In this document: one piece after another, positions 34,187 through 45,006 of the stretch | How the letters are laid out: the number at the start of each line of letters is the position of its first letter | Position numbering within the stretch: the stretch's first letter is position 1 | Assembly: GCF_001461825.1 (NCBI RefSeq) | Contig: NZ_LLZC01000019.1 | Coordinates: 62,001-126,000 of the forward strand | Source: Bacillus velezensis | GTDB lineage: Bacteria; Bacillota; Bacilli; Bacillales; Bacillaceae | Reading direction: 5' to 3' | DNA length: 64,000 bases | Program-made: the position numbers and the translations under genes | The notes under the pieces: model-generated | Seen by the model: the letters and a program-made list of their open reading frames with translations, nothing else | The model's database searches: none | What the model was told of the DNA's origin: nothing

Positions 34187-35146
34187 CTACTTCATCAGCC
34201 TGTTTTCATCCATTAAGTCAGACACTGAGCCGAGCGCGTAGCCTTTTTCTTTGATTTTTGCAATCAGTGTATCCAGGCTTTTCGCAGTCGGATCAGTCGG
34301 ATGCATTAAAATCATGGCTCCGTTATGTATTTTGCTCAACACCCTTGTTTGTAAAACAGCCGGAGACGGTTTTTGCCAGTCAATGGTGTCAACGGTCCAC
34401 ATGATGGTGCCCATTCCTTTTTCCGCCGCAAGGTCGACCACCGCTTTTCTGAAGCTGCCGCTTGGCGGCGCAAACCATTTCGGCTTCATGCCGAGCGTCT
34501 CGCTGATTTGTGCATTGGTTTTGTCAAGCTGTTCGGAAATGCTTCCTGAAGTCAGTTTGCTCATATCAGGGTGATTGTATGAATGATTTCCGATTTCATG
34601 TCCGTCTGCCGCTATTTTTTTCCCAAGTTCCTGATTGTTTTTCAGCCATTTCCCTTCAAGAAAGAAAGTTGCTTTGACCTGGTGCTGCTTCAGAATAGGC
34701 AGCATTTGCTCCACGTATTCGTTTCCCCAGGCGACATTTATCAGGAAAGCGACCATCGGTTTGTCGGGATTTCCTTTATAAATGGGTTCGGGCGCGAGAG
34801 AATCAAGATGGACTTTCGGTTTCACCTGCTCATAGACAAGGTCGTCTTCGTGAAATTCTCCGTCCTTTTTCATTTGCTTATAGGATTTTTCCACATTGAC
34901 TTTTAAACCGTTATATCCCGGTATACTCTTCCATATTTTATCAATCCGCGCGTCTTGCGGCTTCACTTCATACTCTGACGCTTTTTGCAGTAATTCTTCA
35001 TAGAGCGGATCTTTTGATGCTGACACAGTTACAGCGTCTTTTTTCATTGCGTCTATGTAATCAACTGTATACGGATTTTTTAACATTTCAAACGAAACAA
35101 AAAAAAGAAATAAAAAAACGGCAAACGGCACGAATTTTTTCAACAT
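34187..35146 (-). CDS. ylxY: YlxY, NodB-fold polysaccharide deacetylase-like protein
   Basis: 319 residues, as in B. subtilis. An N-terminal membrane anchor or signal helix (about 5-22), a spacer, and a NodB homology domain (about 130-310). Several catalytic motifs are altered: NVAWGN where TFDDG is expected (both Asp lost), HSYNH (zinc histidines kept), APPSG instead of RxPxG/S, DTIDW kept and ILMHP kept. It may therefore be inactive or bind glycan only. Related PdaA/PdaB act in spore cortex formation, and the sporulation neighbours fit. The ATG follows a strong GGGGGGAAGG. Confidence 0.92.
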   Translation of the reverse strand: MLKKFVPFAVFLFLFFVSFEMLKNPYTVDYIDAMKKDAVTVSASKDPLYEELLQKASEYEVKPQDARIDKIWKSIPGYNGLKVNVEKSYKQMKKDGEFHEDDLVYEQVKPKVHLDSLAPEPIYKGNPDKPMVAFLINVAWGNEYVEQMLPILKQHQVKATFFLEGKWLKNNQELGKKIAADGHEIGNHSYNHPDMSKLTSGSISEQLDKTNAQISETLGMKPKWFAPPSGSFRKAVVDLAAEKGMGTIMWTVDTIDWQKPSPAVLQTRVLSKIHNGAMILMHPTDPTAKSLDTLIAKIKEKGYALGSVSDLMDENRLMK

Positions 35147-35215
35147 GTCCTTCCCCCCTCATCACACATTATGTATGAGGAGGACAAGGTAGAACCCGTC
35201 TGTTGTCTTTCTCAA

Positions 35216-35247
35216 AATAAAGAAGCCGGGTCTCCCAGGCTCCTTGT
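35216..35247 (-). terminator. Terminator of pnpA
   Basis: Minus strand: GGAGCC-t-GGG - AGA - CCC-GGCTTC followed by TTTATTTT. Confidence 0.75.
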
Positions 35248-35258
35248 TAGGTTTTCAT

Positions 35259-37382
35259 TTAAGATTGTTGTTGTTCCTGTTCTTTTTCTTTCTCTTCACG
35301 CAGCACTGCTTTACGCGACAGATTCACTCGTCCCTGTTTGTCAATTTCGGTTACCTTCACAAGGATTTCGTCACCGATTTTCACAACATCCTCAACCTTG
35401 CCGACCCGTTCGAGCGCTAGTTCAGAGATGTGAACGAGACCGTCTTTTCCGCTGAAGATTTCAACGAAAGCGCCGAATTTCTCAATCCGTTTGACTTTAC
35501 CGAGGTAAAGCTGGCCGACTTCGACTTCTCTGACAAGATCTTCGATGATTTTTTTCGCTTTTTGGTTGCTGCTTTCATCAGTAGAAGAAATAAAGATGGT
35601 GCCGTCTTGTTCAATGTCAATTTTAACACCGGTATCTTCAATGATTTTGTTGATTTGTTTACCGCTCGGTCCGATAACGTCACGGATTTTATCCGGATTA
35701 ATGTTCATCGTTAAAATTTTCGGCGCATATTGAGAAAGTTCTTTTCTTGATTCACCAAGCGTGCTGAGCATGCTGTTCAAGATTTCCATTCTTCCTTTTT
35801 TCGCCTGCTGAAGCGCTTCTTCAAGAATTTCTCTTGAAAGGCCTTCAATTTTAATGTCCATTTGCAGCGCTGTCACGCCTTTTTCCGTGCCGGCTACTTT
35901 AAAGTCCATGTCACCGAGGGCGTCTTCCATCCCTTGAATATCCGTTAATACCGTATAGTACTCGCCTGATTTCACAAGTCCCATCGCGATACCTGCAACA
36001 GGGGCTTTAATCGGAACACCTGCGTCCATCATGGCAAGCGTGCTCGCGCAAATGCTGGCCTGTGAAGTGGAACCGTTTGATTCAAGCACTTCGGATACGA
36101 GGCGGACCGTATACGGGAAGTCTTTTTCATTCGGAATGACCGGCTCAAGCGCACGCTCTCCAAGAGCGCCGTGACCGATCTCACGGCGTCCTGGTCCGCG
36201 CATCGGGCCTGTCTCCCCAACGCTGAACTGCGGGAAGTTATAATGATGCATAAAGCGTTTTGATTCTTCCACGCCTAAACCGTCAAGAATCTGAACGTCC
36301 CCAAGGGCGCCTAATGTACAAACGCTGAGCGCCTGCGTCTGTCCTCTCGTAAACAGGCCGGAGCCATGCGTTCTCGGCAGAAGGCCGACTTCTGAAGAAA
36401 GCGGGCGGATCTGATCAACGCCGCGGCCGTCCGGACGGACTTTTTCTTCTGTGATCAAACGGCGCACTTCGTTTTTCACGAGTTTAGACAGTGTCTGTTT
36501 CACTTTTTTAATCGTATCTTCATCATGCTCTTCTTCTTCGAATTTCGCGACAACTGCATTTTTCACTTCATTGATCGCGTCTTCGCGAGCATGTTTTTCG
36601 TGAACCTGAATGGCGCTGAGAAGATCCGGCTCCGCAAGGCTTTTTACTTTTTCGCTGAGCTCTTCGTCAATTTCATACAGTTCGATTTCTGTTTTTTCTT
36701 TGCCGACTGCTGCGACGATTTCTTCTTGGAATGCGATCAGGCGCTTAATTTCTTCGTGACCGAACATAATCGCCTCAAGCATGATTTCTTCAGGAACTTC
36801 ATCCGCTCCGGCTTCCACCATGTTGATGGCGTCTTTTGTGCCTGCAACGATGAGGTTGATATCACTTTTTTCAAGCTGGTCAACCGTCGGATTGATGACG
36901 AATTTCCCGTCAATGCGGCCTACCGTCACACCCGCGATCGGGCCTTCAAACGGGATATCGGAAACGCAAAGAGCGAGTGATGAACCGAACATTGCAGCCA
37001 TTTCAGATGAGCAGTCCTGATCAACACTCATGACAATGCTGATGACCTGTACTTCGTTACGGAATCCGTCTGCGAAAAGCGGGCGGATCGGACGGTCGAT
37101 CAGACGGCTGGCTAAAACGGCCTTTTCACTTGGACGGCCTTCTCTTTTAATAAAACCGCCCGGAATTTTACCTACTGCGTATAATCTTTCTTCATAGTTA
37201 ACGGTAAGCGGGAAAAAATCTAGCGGTTTCGGTTCTTTTGATGCGGTTGCTGTGCTGAGCACTGCAGTATCGCCGTAGCGGACCATGACAGCGCCGTTTG
37301 CCTGTTTGGCAAGCTGGCCGGCTTCTACTGTAAGCTGTCTGCCGGCCCAATCTATGGTAAAGACATGTTTCTCTTGTCCCAT
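35259..37382 (-). CDS. pnpA: Polynucleotide phosphorylase
   Basis: 707 residues from the ATG at 37380-37382; the frame extends 13 codons upstream without support. Phosphorolytic 3'-5' exoribonuclease, the main mRNA-degrading exonuclease in Bacillus and partner of RNase Y/J. Two RNase PH domains (about 1-230 and 310-550, with TRGQTQAL and the [10 protein letters not shown] segment that holds the catalytic Asp pair), a KH domain (about 553-615, [15 protein letters not shown]) and an S1 domain (about 622-692, [16 protein letters not shown]). The C-terminus is Glu/Gln-rich. Downstream of rpsO, as in most bacteria. Confidence 0.98.
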   Translation of the reverse strand: MGQEKHVFTIDWAGRQLTVEAGQLAKQANGAVMVRYGDTAVLSTATASKEPKPLDFFPLTVNYEERLYAVGKIPGGFIKREGRPSEKAVLASRLIDRPIRPLFADGFRNEVQVISIVMSVDQDCSSEMAAMFGSSLALCVSDIPFEGPIAGVTVGRIDGKFVINPTVDQLEKSDINLIVAGTKDAINMVEAGADEVPEEIMLEAIMFGHEEIKRLIAFQEEIVAAVGKEKTEIELYEIDEELSEKVKSLAEPDLLSAIQVHEKHAREDAINEVKNAVVAKFEEEEHDEDTIKKVKQTLSKLVKNEVRRLITEEKVRPDGRGVDQIRPLSSEVGLLPRTHGSGLFTRGQTQALSVCTLGALGDVQILDGLGVEESKRFMHHYNFPQFSVGETGPMRGPGRREIGHGALGERALEPVIPNEKDFPYTVRLVSEVLESNGSTSQASICASTLAMMDAGVPIKAPVAGIAMGLVKSGEYYTVLTDIQGMEDALGDMDFKVAGTEKGVTALQMDIKIEGLSREILEEALQQAKKGRMEILNSMLSTLGESRKELSQYAPKILTMNINPDKIRDVIGPSGKQINKIIEDTGVKIDIEQDGTIFISSTDESSNQKAKKIIEDLVREVEVGQLYLGKVKRIEKFGAFVEIFSGKDGLVHISELALERVGKVEDVVKIGDEILVKVTEIDKQGRVNLSRKAVLREEKEKEQEQQQS

Positions 37383-37449
37383 TCGATTACGAGCTCCTCT
37401 CTTAATGTGTGAAATAATCAATTACTCCTATTATGAACGAAATGAATTG

Positions 37450-37478
37450 AACATATCAATGTCAAAGTAGTATGTAAA
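37450..37478 (-). promoter_or_regulatory. Possible promoter of pnpA
   Basis: Minus strand: TTTACA (37473-37478), a 17-nt spacer and TATGTT (37450-37455), downstream of the rpsO terminator. Confidence 0.45.
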
Positions 37479-37523
37479 AGGATTTCATTGTTTTTTTATC
37501 ATTATTTTTTTCGCTTTAATACG

Positions 37524-37554
37524 ATAAAAAAGCGGGAATCCTCCCGCTTTTTAC
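37524..37554 (-). terminator. Terminator of rpsO
   Basis: Minus strand: AAAAAGCGGGA - GGAT - TCCCGCTTTTTT. Probably partial, as rpsO-pnpA are often co-transcribed. Confidence 0.88.
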
Positions 37555-37556
37555 GA

Positions 37557-37914
<358 letters not shown>

Positions 37915-37920
37915 AAACAT

Positions 37921-37950
37921 ATGATACTAAAAATCGCGCCCATATGCAAA
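37921..37950 (-). promoter_or_regulatory. Promoter of rpsO
   Basis: Minus strand: TTTGCA (37945-37950), an 18-nt spacer and TATCAT (37921-37926). Confidence 0.6.
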
Positions 37951-37991
37951 TCTTTTAGAAGAAAATTTGTGTACTTTTGATGTTTTTTCCG

Positions 37992-38933
37992 TTATTTGCT
38001 GAAAAAACGGATCGCTTCTTGTTTGTCTTTCCCGATCTGAGCCGTCAGTTCATCGATGCCGTTAAACTTCCGTTCGCTTCGGATTCGTTTGTACCACTCG
38101 ATTTTAACGTCTTCTCCGTATACATCCTGTTGAAAATTAAACAAATGTACTTCAATTGACGGCTGATCGGGACGCTTTTCATAAAAGGTCGGTTTGTAGC
38201 CGATGTTGCAGACGCCTTCATACACCTCGCTTTTTATTTCGGCTTTCACTGCATACACGCCTGTCGGCGGCACGATATAACTGTTGTGCAGGCCGACATT
38301 CGCGGTCGGAAAACCGATGGTGCGGCCTCTTTTGTCTCCGTGAATCACAGTGCCCCGGATAAAATACGGCTGGCCGAGAAGAGTGTGCGCCAGTTCAACG
38401 TCACCATCCTGCAGCGCTGACCGGATATAAGTAGAGCTGATCTTTCTGTCCTGCTCGGTCTGTTTCTCGACAGTCGTGCATCCGGCCTTGCCGTTTAAAT
38501 CGTCCGGCAGCGTCTCCATCGTACCTTTTCCGTATTTTCCGTACGTAAAATCGAAGCCTCCCACAGCGTGCCGCGCGTTTAACCCTAAAATATACTCCTC
38601 GGCAAACTGTTTTGGAGAAAGAGACGCAAACGCTTCATCAAACTTTACGACATACAGCACATCAGCGCCTAAACGTCCGATCTGGCTGATTTTATCTTCA
38701 AGCGGCGTAATCAGATCCTTTGGCTCTTTGTCCCTGCCCAACACATGGGAAGGGTGAGGATGAAACGTCATAACGGCCAGCGACAGGCCTTTTTCTTCGG
38801 CAATTTGTCTGGCTGTTCCGATTACTTTCCGGTGTCCCAAATGAACGCCGTCAAAGTAGCCGAGCGCCATGACAGACGCCGGCTGCTCTTCTTTTTGTAA
38901 ATGATGCGGATGAGAAATATGTATCGTCTTCAC
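37992..38933 (-). CDS. ribC: Bifunctional riboflavin kinase / FAD synthetase
   Basis: 313 residues (316 in B. subtilis RibC, called ribF elsewhere). The N-terminal FMN adenylyltransferase domain (about 15-185) has GYFDGVHLGHRKVI in place of the HIGH nucleotidyltransferase motif and STYIRSALQ. The C-terminal riboflavin kinase domain (about 190-310) has GDKRGRTIGFPTANV. Makes FMN and FAD from riboflavin; in Bacillus its FMN output feeds the rib-operon riboswitches elsewhere. It lies 19 bp after truB and is co-transcribed with the infB-rbfA-truB run. No riboswitch is seen next to it. Confidence 0.97.
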   Translation of the reverse strand: MKTIHISHPHHLQKEEQPASVMALGYFDGVHLGHRKVIGTARQIAEEKGLSLAVMTFHPHPSHVLGRDKEPKDLITPLEDKISQIGRLGADVLYVVKFDEAFASLSPKQFAEEYILGLNARHAVGGFDFTYGKYGKGTMETLPDDLNGKAGCTTVEKQTEQDRKISSTYIRSALQDGDVELAHTLLGQPYFIRGTVIHGDKRGRTIGFPTANVGLHNSYIVPPTGVYAVKAEIKSEVYEGVCNIGYKPTFYEKRPDQPSIEVHLFNFQQDVYGEDVKIEWYKRIRSERKFNGIDELTAQIGKDKQEAIRFFSK

Positions 38934-38952
38934 AGAACGGTCACCTTTTTTC

Positions 38953-39882
38953 TTATTGTTCGCTTTTTTGCATGAGCACTTTAGCCGGTTTCAGCAGTCC
39001 TTTTTTTGAAGGATGCGGCATATAAATGGCCACACATTCTCCGTCTTCAGTACAGACCGCTATACGGGCGTCAGCTGTCATTGCAGAAAATTCCGCCGGG
39101 ATGTCAAACACTGACCCGTTTTCAGCTTTCTTAGCTAATGTATCACTTATGACCCATTTCGGCAAATGATTGAGCGCTCTATCGATCGGCACGGCATGCT
39201 CTGCAACCGTTCCGTCTGAAACCTGCTGTTCAAGTTCCTCAAACGTGAAACACTCATCAAGGCTGAAATCGCCGGAAGCGGTGCGGATGAGATGCGACAT
39301 ATGCGCGGGATAGCCGAGTTTTTCACCGATTGTCACCGCCAATGTTCTGACGTAAGTGCCCTTTGAGCACGTGACTGTAAAGCGGAATGATGCTGTGTCT
39401 TCGTTATAAGTGACAGGGGAAGTGAGCGCGATATCTTCAATCGTGATATTCCGCTTCGGCCGCTCCACTTCAATACCCGCCCTGGCGTATTCATAGAGCT
39501 TTTTTCCGTTGACCTTTACAGCGGAATACATCGGCGGCACTTGCTCCTGCGGTCCCTTCAGTTCGTCTAAAACGGCTTTGATATCCGCTTCTTTCAGCGG
39601 CTCCTTGACAGGTTTTACGCTGACCGTTTCTCCCGTCTGGTCTTCGGTCGATGTGGAGAAGCCGAGAGTGATCTCAGCATCGTACGTTTTTGACTTGTCG
39701 GTGACGTACTCAACGATCTTTGTAGCCCGTCCGACACAGATCGGCAGTACGCCTGACACTTCCGGATCAAGCGTTCCCGTATGCCCGACTTTCTTTGTTT
39801 TTAACAGTTTTCTTATTTTCATTACACAGTCGTGAGAAGTCATGCCGACCGGTTTATGTAAAAGGAGAACTCCGTTAACCAT
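38953..39882 (-). CDS. truB: tRNA pseudouridine(55) synthase
   Basis: 309 residues. Makes pseudouridine 55 in the T-psi-C loop of tRNAs. The catalytic Asp is in HTGTLDPEVSGVLP near residue 40, and the opening segment LLHKPVGMTSHDCV is typical. The C-terminal PUA-like part is seen from about 240 on. A hairpin lies upstream after rbfA, but the gene order infB-ylxP-rbfA-truB-ribC is the standard operon. Confidence 0.97.
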   Translation of the reverse strand: MVNGVLLLHKPVGMTSHDCVMKIRKLLKTKKVGHTGTLDPEVSGVLPICVGRATKIVEYVTDKSKTYDAEITLGFSTSTEDQTGETVSVKPVKEPLKEADIKAVLDELKGPQEQVPPMYSAVKVNGKKLYEYARAGIEVERPKRNITIEDIALTSPVTYNEDTASFRFTVTCSKGTYVRTLAVTIGEKLGYPAHMSHLIRTASGDFSLDECFTFEELEQQVSDGTVAEHAVPIDRALNHLPKWVISDTLAKKAENGSVFDIPAEFSAMTADARIAVCTEDGECVAIYMPHPSKKGLLKPAKVLMQKSEQ

Positions 39883-39925
39883 CTGTCTTTCGCTCCTTTG
39901 TTATCAATTGTATCCCGTAAAACGC

Positions 39926-39962
39926 AGAAAAGAGGACAGACGACACTCGCCCATCCTCTTTC
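39926..39962 (-). terminator. Hairpin after rbfA
   Basis: Minus strand: AAAGAGGA / TCCTCTTTTC around a 17-nt loop; moderate T-run. Probably a partial terminator or processing site inside the operon. Confidence 0.55.
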
Positions 39963-39966
39963 CTTG

Positions 39967-40320
39967 TTATTCAGACGGTTTATCTGAATGCAGTTCGTGA
40001 ATCAATGTTTCAATACGGTTGCCGTACTCAATTGATTCATCAAATTCAAATTCAAGCTCAGGCGTTTTGCGGAGTCTGATTCGGCTGCCGATTTCGGAAC
40101 GGATAAATCCTTTCGCTTTCTCAAGCCCTTTCAGCGCCTCCTCTTTCTTTTTCTCTCCGCCGAGAACGGAGATATACACCTTCGCTATTTGTAAATCACC
40201 TGAAACACGTACGTCTGTTACAGTGAGAAATCCGATTCTCGGGTCTTTCAGCTTTCGGCTGATAATATCCCCGAGCTCTTTTTTCATCTGCTCGCCGACA
40301 CGGTTTGCTCTCATACTCAA
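39967..40320 (-). CDS. rbfA: 30S ribosome-binding factor A
   Basis: 117 residues from the TTG at 40318-40320, the start used in B. subtilis ([16 protein letters not shown]). A GTG three codons earlier is part of the Shine-Dalgarno (GAGGTGA). KH-like fold protein required for 16S 5'-end maturation and cold growth; the [18 protein letters not shown] core is typical. Adjacent to ylxP (16 bp) in the nusA-infB operon. Confidence 0.95.
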   Translation of the reverse strand: MSMRANRVGEQMKKELGDIISRKLKDPRIGFLTVTDVRVSGDLQIAKVYISVLGGEKKKEEALKGLEKAKGFIRSEIGSRIRLRKTPELEFEFDESIEYGNRIETLIHELHSDKPSE

Positions 40321-40336
40321 TTCAATCACCTCTAAG

Positions 40337-40615
40337 TTAAAACCACTCTGTTCTAGTGATCGTCCGTTCTATTTCGGGAAAGGAGTCAATAAACGCGAGT
40401 ACGCGCTGGATCTCCTTTTCCGCCTGAACGTGAGAGGAGGAGACGACGGCGATTCCGAAGCTGGTCCGCTGCCAAGTGTCCTGATAGCCGATTTCTGCAG
40501 CCGACACGTTGAACTTATTCTGAACCCTCGTTATAATCCGCTTCAGAACGGCTCGTTTCTCCTTTAATGATCCCGCATCATAAATGATGCATTCACATTC
40601 CGCAAATCCGATCAC
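40337..40615 (-). CDS. ylxP: YlxP, DUF503 protein
   Basis: 92 residues, small alpha/beta protein of the DUF503 family ([27 protein letters not shown]). The function is not established; conservation between infB and rbfA in Firmicutes suggests a translation or ribosome assembly role. Its ATG overlaps the infB stop by 4 bp (ATGA), so it is translationally coupled to infB. Confidence 0.93.
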   Translation of the reverse strand: MIGFAECECIIYDAGSLKEKRAVLKRIITRVQNKFNVSAAEIGYQDTWQRTSFGIAVVSSSHVQAEKEIQRVLAFIDSFPEIERTITRTEWF

Positions 40616-42762
40616 TTTCTTTCGATTTCCTGCATGACATACGCTTCAAGGATGTCGCCTTCGCGAATGTCATTGTATTTCTTAATTGTAATACCACATT
40701 CATATCCTTGTGAAACTTCTTTCACATCATCTTTGAAGCGTTTCAAAACGTCTACTTCCCCTTCGAAGATGACCACGCCGTCACGGATCAGGCGGAGTCC
40801 GCTGTCACGTGTAATGTGGCCGTCTGTTACATATCCGCCGGCAATCGTGCCGATTTTCGACACTTTGAATGTTTGGCGCACTTCAACCTGGCCGATGACT
40901 TTTTCTTCGTATTCAGGATCAAGCATTCCTTTCATCGCCGCTTCAATTTCTTCGATGACTTTGTAAATGATACGGTGAAGACGGATATCTACATTTTCAG
41001 CTTCAGCCGTGCTCTTAGCATTTCCGTCTGGGCGCACATTAAACCCGATAACGATTGCATTTGAAGCAGATGCGAGAATGATGTCTGATTCCGTAATCGC
41101 ACCGACGCCTGTGTGAATGATTTTCACTTTTACGCCTTCTACTTCAATTTTTTGAAGAGCGGCTGTTAACGCTTCGGCTGAACCTTGAACGTCAGCTTTT
41201 ACGATTAAATTGATGTCTTTGACATCGCCTTGTTTAATTTGTTCAAACAGATCATCGAGGCTCAGCTTCGCTTTGTCGCTGCGCTGTTCTTCCAGTTGCT
41301 TGGAAGCGCGTGCTTCACCGACAGAACGGGCTGTTTTTTCGTCTTTAAAGACGAGGAATTGATCGCCAGCCTGCGGTACGTCGTTTAAGCCCGTGATTTC
41401 TACAGGTGTGGACGGTCCGGCTGTTTTCACGCGGCGGCCGAGATCATTAACCATGGCCCGCACGCGGCCGAATGTATTTCCGACAACGATCGGATCTCCG
41501 ACATTCAATGTTCCCGTTTGAACGAGAAGTGTCGCGACAGATCCTCTTCCTTTATCGAGCTCAGCTTCAATAACCGTTCCTTTTGCCTGACGGTTCGGAT
41601 TGGCTTTCAGCTCTTCCACTTCACTGACAAGCAGAATCATTTCGACAAGCTCGTCAATTCCCTTGCCTGTAAGAGCGGACAGAGGAACGAAAATCGTTTC
41701 TCCTCCCCATGCTTCAGGAACGAGTCCGTATTCAGTCAGCTCCTGCATGACACGGTCAGGGTTCGCGCTTTCTTTATCCACTTTATTCACGGCAACGATA
41801 ATCGGAACCTCAGCCGCTTTCGCATGGTTGATGGCTTCGACTGTCTGCGGCATAACGCCGTCATCGGCCGCTACGACTAAAATGGTAATATCAGTTACTT
41901 CCGCACCGCGCGCCCGCATTGTTGTAAACGCCGCGTGTCCCGGAGTATCTAAGAACGTGATTTTTTTGCCGTTTTCTTCGATCTGGTAAGCCCCGATATG
42001 CTGGGTGATTCCGCCGGCTTCTCCTTCAACAACTTTTGTTTTTCTGATGCTGTCAAGGAGGGTCGTTTTCCCGTGGTCAACGTGGCCCATGATCGTCACG
42101 ACAGGCGGACGGATTTGAAGATCTTCTTCTTTGTCAGCCTCTTCATATTTTTCAAGCTCAGTTTCTTCAAGCACAATCACTTCTTCTGTTTCTACACCGT
42201 ATTCAGATGCGATCAGTTCGATTGTGTCTTTGTCAAGCTCCTGGTTAATGGTAGCCATTACGCCCAGAAGCATCAGTTTTTTAATGAGTTCAGACGGCTC
42301 TTTGCCCAGTTCCTCGGCTAAAGCTCCGACTGTTAAAGAGCCGGAAAACGTAATTTTCTCAGGAAGCTCTTTTTTCGGCTTCAGCGGTTTTTGCTGATAC
42401 TGATTTTTGTTGTTATGATTGCGTTTGTTTTTGTTTTTGTTGTTGTTGTTATTCTTCTTGTTTTTGTTAAATTGATTATTCTGCACGTCATTCTTCTTTC
42501 CGTCTCGAATTTTGTTTGGTTGATTCCCAGCAGGCTGCTGATTAATCCCTTGCGGCTTGTTTTTGTTCGTTTCCGCAGGCTTCTGAGATGTAACGCCGGC
42601 GCCGCCTTTTTTAAATTTCGCATCAAGCTGCTTAATGATCTTTTCTTCAAGCATTGCCATATGGTTATTTACTACTATATCCATGTTTTTCAGCGCAGTC
42701 AAAATTTCCTTGCTTGAAACATTGATGGCTTTTGCATATTCGTAAACTCTCATTTTAGCCAT
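40612..42762 (-). CDS. infB: Translation initiation factor IF-2
   Basis: 716 residues, the same as B. subtilis. GTPase that brings fMet-tRNA to the 30S and joins subunits. Order: IF2_N (1-50), a low-complexity Asn/Lys linker (about 60-130, extreme at 97-120), a second IF2_N-like module (about 135-190), the G domain with GHVDHGKTT (226-233), DTPGH and NKVD, then domains II, III and C-terminal initiator-tRNA binding. B. subtilis also makes a shorter form from an internal start; a methionine-rich choice near the linker could do the same here. It follows rplGA by 19 bp. Confidence 0.98.
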   Translation of the reverse strand: MAKMRVYEYAKAINVSSKEILTALKNMDIVVNNHMAMLEEKIIKQLDAKFKKGGAGVTSQKPAETNKNKPQGINQQPAGNQPNKIRDGKKNDVQNNQFNKNKKNNNNNKNKNKRNHNNKNQYQQKPLKPKKELPEKITFSGSLTVGALAEELGKEPSELIKKLMLLGVMATINQELDKDTIELIASEYGVETEEVIVLEETELEKYEEADKEEDLQIRPPVVTIMGHVDHGKTTLLDSIRKTKVVEGEAGGITQHIGAYQIEENGKKITFLDTPGHAAFTTMRARGAEVTDITILVVAADDGVMPQTVEAINHAKAAEVPIIVAVNKVDKESANPDRVMQELTEYGLVPEAWGGETIFVPLSALTGKGIDELVEMILLVSEVEELKANPNRQAKGTVIEAELDKGRGSVATLLVQTGTLNVGDPIVVGNTFGRVRAMVNDLGRRVKTAGPSTPVEITGLNDVPQAGDQFLVFKDEKTARSVGEARASKQLEEQRSDKAKLSLDDLFEQIKQGDVKDINLIVKADVQGSAEALTAALQKIEVEGVKVKIIHTGVGAITESDIILASASNAIVIGFNVRPDGNAKSTAEAENVDIRLHRIIYKVIEEIEAAMKGMLDPEYEEKVIGQVEVRQTFKVSKIGTIAGGYVTDGHITRDSGLRLIRDGVVIFEGEVDVLKRFKDDVKEVSQGYECGITIKKYNDIREGDILEAYVMQEIERK

Positions 42763-42781
42763 TCGTTCACCCCCAAAAATA

Positions 42782-43084
42782 TTAATCGAGCAAGCTGATC
42801 AGCTTATTCGCAAAACCTTGGTCAGTGACGGCGACAACGACACGTGATTCCTTGCCGATAGAGCGGCCGAGATCCGCGCGGCTTTCGACTTTTTTATAAG
42901 GCACTTTATAATAATTGCATTTATCGGATACTTTTTTTGCAGTATTCGCAGATGCATCTTCTGTCAGCAGAACAAGTTTTGCACGCGCATTTCTAATTTC
43001 TTTTATAACCAAGTCCTCGCCCGACACGACCTTACGAGCTCGATTGGCCAGACCCAGCAAGGGAAACCATTCCATTCCAGACAT
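42782..43084 (-). CDS. rplGA: L7Ae-family ribosomal protein YlxQ (RplGA)
   Basis: 100 residues, L7Ae/L30e/S12e fold that binds kink-turn RNA. The opening [19 protein letters not shown] and [15 protein letters not shown] match B. subtilis YlxQ. The RNA target is not established. It begins 1 nt after the rnpM stop, within the rimP-nusA-rnpM-rplGA-infB operon. Confidence 0.94.
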   Translation of the reverse strand: MSGMEWFPLLGLANRARKVVSGEDLVIKEIRNARAKLVLLTEDASANTAKKVSDKCNYYKVPYKKVESRADLGRSIGKESRVVVAVTDQGFANKLISLLD

Positions 43085-43085
43085 G

Positions 43086-43361
43086 TTATTTTTTCACCTT
43101 TTCCGCCAGTTCCAGCAATTCTTCGAAAATCTGGTCATCGATTTGTGATTGAAATTGATTTTGCAATGTGTTTTTCTTTTTCGCAGCTAAGATGCATTCT
43201 TTCTCAAGGGTGATATAGGCACCCCGCCCGTTCTTCTTTCCGGTCGGATCGACTGAAATCTCTCCTTCTTTAGAACGGACAATTCGGATCAGTTCCTTTT
43301 TAGGCTTCATTTCCCCCGTTACCACGCATTTGCGCAGAGGAATTTTTTTTCGCTTATTCAC
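43086..43361 (-). CDS. rnpM: RnpM (YlxR), RNase P modulator
   Basis: 91 residues, DUF448 family. The sequence [28 protein letters not shown] and GRGAYI motif is typical; basic throughout. Recent work in B. subtilis describes the protein as an RNase P RNA-binding inhibitor/modulator. It follows nusA by 13 bp and is coupled to rplGA. Confidence 0.93.
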   Translation of the reverse strand: MNKRKKIPLRKCVVTGEMKPKKELIRIVRSKEGEISVDPTGKKNGRGAYITLEKECILAAKKKNTLQNQFQSQIDDQIFEELLELAEKVKK

Positions 43362-43374
43362 CTAAAGTCACCTC

Positions 43375-44496
43375 TTATTCATCCGATTCGGCTGTTTCAG
43401 GCTCCATAAAGAGCGGCTCTAAATCGTCATCTTCTTCATGCTCTCTCGGATAGATGCCAAGGTCTCTTGCATCCGTTTCACTTTTGATATCGATTTTCCA
43501 GCCTGTCAGTTTCGCAGCTAAGCGGGCGTTTTGCCCTCTTTTTCCGATTGCCAGAGAAAGCTGGTAATCAGGAACGATGACAGTCGTGGCTTTTTCTTCT
43601 TCGCTGACGATGACATCCAGCACTTTAGACGGGCTGAGCGCATTGGCAACAAATTCAACCGGATCATCAGACCAGTTGACGATATCAATTTTTTCGCCTT
43701 TCAGTTCATTGACGATCGCCTGCACGCGCTGGCCTTTAGGACCCACGCATGAACCGACCGGATCAACGTCAGGATCATCAGTGCGGACGGAAATTTTAGA
43801 GCGGTCGCCCGCTTCTCTGGCAACGGATTTCAGTTCGACCGTTCCGTCATAAATTTCCGGCACTTCGATTTCAAAAAGACGCTTCAACAGACCGGGATGC
43901 GTTCTTGATACATAGATCTGCGGCCCTTTTGTCGTTTTTTCGACTTTTGTGATAAATACTTTAATCCGATCGTGCGGTTTATAGCTCTCATTCGGCATTT
44001 GTTCATTGACGGGCAGCAGCGCTTCAATCTTGCCGAGAGACACGTAAATAAACTTGCTGTCTAAGCGCTGTACAATTCCCGTCATAATGTCTTCTTCACG
44101 ATCGATAAATTCTGAGTAAATCACGCCGCGCTCAGCTTCACGGACACGCTGCGTCACCACTTGTTTCGCCGTCTGCGCAGCAATGCGGCCGAAGTCTTTC
44201 GGCGTTACTTCTATTTCAACGACATCTCCGACAAGGTAGTTCGGATGGATGTGCTGGGCGTCGTCAAGCGAGATTTCAAGTCTTGAATCGTATACCTCGT
44301 CTACGACATCCTTTCTTGCGAACACGCGGATCGTGCCCGTCTCACGGTTCAGATCGACCCGTACGTTTTGCGCCTGGTTAAAATTTCGCTTATACGCGGA
44401 AATTAAGGCAGCTTCAATTGCTTCGATGATAATGTCTTTACTGATGCCTTTTTCTTTTTCAAGAATAGTGAGAGCATCTAATAGTTCACTGCTCAT
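43375..44496 (-). CDS. nusA: Transcription termination/antitermination factor NusA
   Basis: 373 residues (371 in B. subtilis). N-terminal RNA-polymerase-binding domain (1-125), S1 (about 135-200), KH1 and KH2 (about 230-345; [22 protein letters not shown] and [17 protein letters not shown]) and a short acidic tail. As in other Firmicutes, the proteobacterial C-terminal acidic repeats are absent. It stimulates pausing and intrinsic termination genome-wide. It follows rimP by 39 bp. The leader ahead of rimP carries a terminator that NusA itself could sense. Confidence 0.98.
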   Translation of the reverse strand: MSSELLDALTILEKEKGISKDIIIEAIEAALISAYKRNFNQAQNVRVDLNRETGTIRVFARKDVVDEVYDSRLEISLDDAQHIHPNYLVGDVVEIEVTPKDFGRIAAQTAKQVVTQRVREAERGVIYSEFIDREEDIMTGIVQRLDSKFIYVSLGKIEALLPVNEQMPNESYKPHDRIKVFITKVEKTTKGPQIYVSRTHPGLLKRLFEIEVPEIYDGTVELKSVAREAGDRSKISVRTDDPDVDPVGSCVGPKGQRVQAIVNELKGEKIDIVNWSDDPVEFVANALSPSKVLDVIVSEEEKATTVIVPDYQLSLAIGKRGQNARLAAKLTGWKIDIKSETDARDLGIYPREHEEDDDLEPLFMEPETAESDE

Positions 44497-44535
44497 GTTA
44501 GCGGTCTCCCCCCTTAAACACTAATACTTCATTCA

Positions 44536-45006
44536 TTAAAATGTTACAGCTAATCTTGCGTTAGCTATTTTTTCATACGGAATATTGACCCGTTTCTTTC
44601 TTGTTTTGACCGTCATCTCTATTGTAACAGTTTGTCCATCAAATTCAGCCAATTTGCCTTCAAACACTTTTAAACCGTCAATCGGTTCGTACGTTTTCAT
44701 GTACACATTTTTGCCCAGTGATTTTTCGAAGTCGGCTTTTTTCTTTAATGGACGCTCGGCTCCAGGAGAAGATACTTCAAGAAAGTAGTTCTGGGTGATC
44801 GGATCGGCCTCATCCAGCTTTTCGCTTAACGCTTCGCTGACTTTGGCGCACTCCTCAATATCAACACCGTTCTCGGAATCAATAAACACGCGAAGGAACC
44901 AGTTTTGACCCTCTTTGACAAATTCAATGTCTACGAGTTCAAGGTGAAGGTCATCCAGTATGGGCTGAGCCATTTCTTGAACGGTATCAGTCACTTTTTT
45001 GCTCAT
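44536..45006 (-). CDS. rimP: Ribosome maturation factor RimP
   Basis: 156 residues (YlxS). Promotes 30S assembly. The two-domain RimP pattern is seen: [25 protein letters not shown] in the N-terminal part and [11 protein letters not shown] at the linker, then an Sm-like C-terminal part ending ANARLAVTF. First gene of the nusA-infB operon. The ATG follows AAGGAGG. Confidence 0.96.
   Translation of the reverse strand: MSKKVTDTVQEMAQPILDDLHLELVDIEFVKEGQNWFLRVFIDSENGVDIEECAKVSEALSEKLDEADPITQNYFLEVSSPGAERPLKKKADFEKSLGKNVYMKTYEPIDGLKVFEGKLAEFDGQTVTIEMTVKTRKKRVNIPYEKIANARLAVTF

Noticed and set aside
35147-35200. Sigma-E promoter for ylxY (CATACATAAT)
   Set aside because: The -10-like word is present but no ATA-type -35 lies 13-15 bp upstream.
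37992-38952. FMN riboswitch next to ribC
   Set aside because: The truB-ribC gap is 19 bp and neither flank shows the conserved FMN aptamer; the gene is part of the infB-truB run.
42391-42717. Plus-strand open frame rich in V/F/L opposite infB
   Set aside because: It is the antisense image of the Asn/Lys tract (AAT/AAA codons read backwards); no ribosome site or family match.
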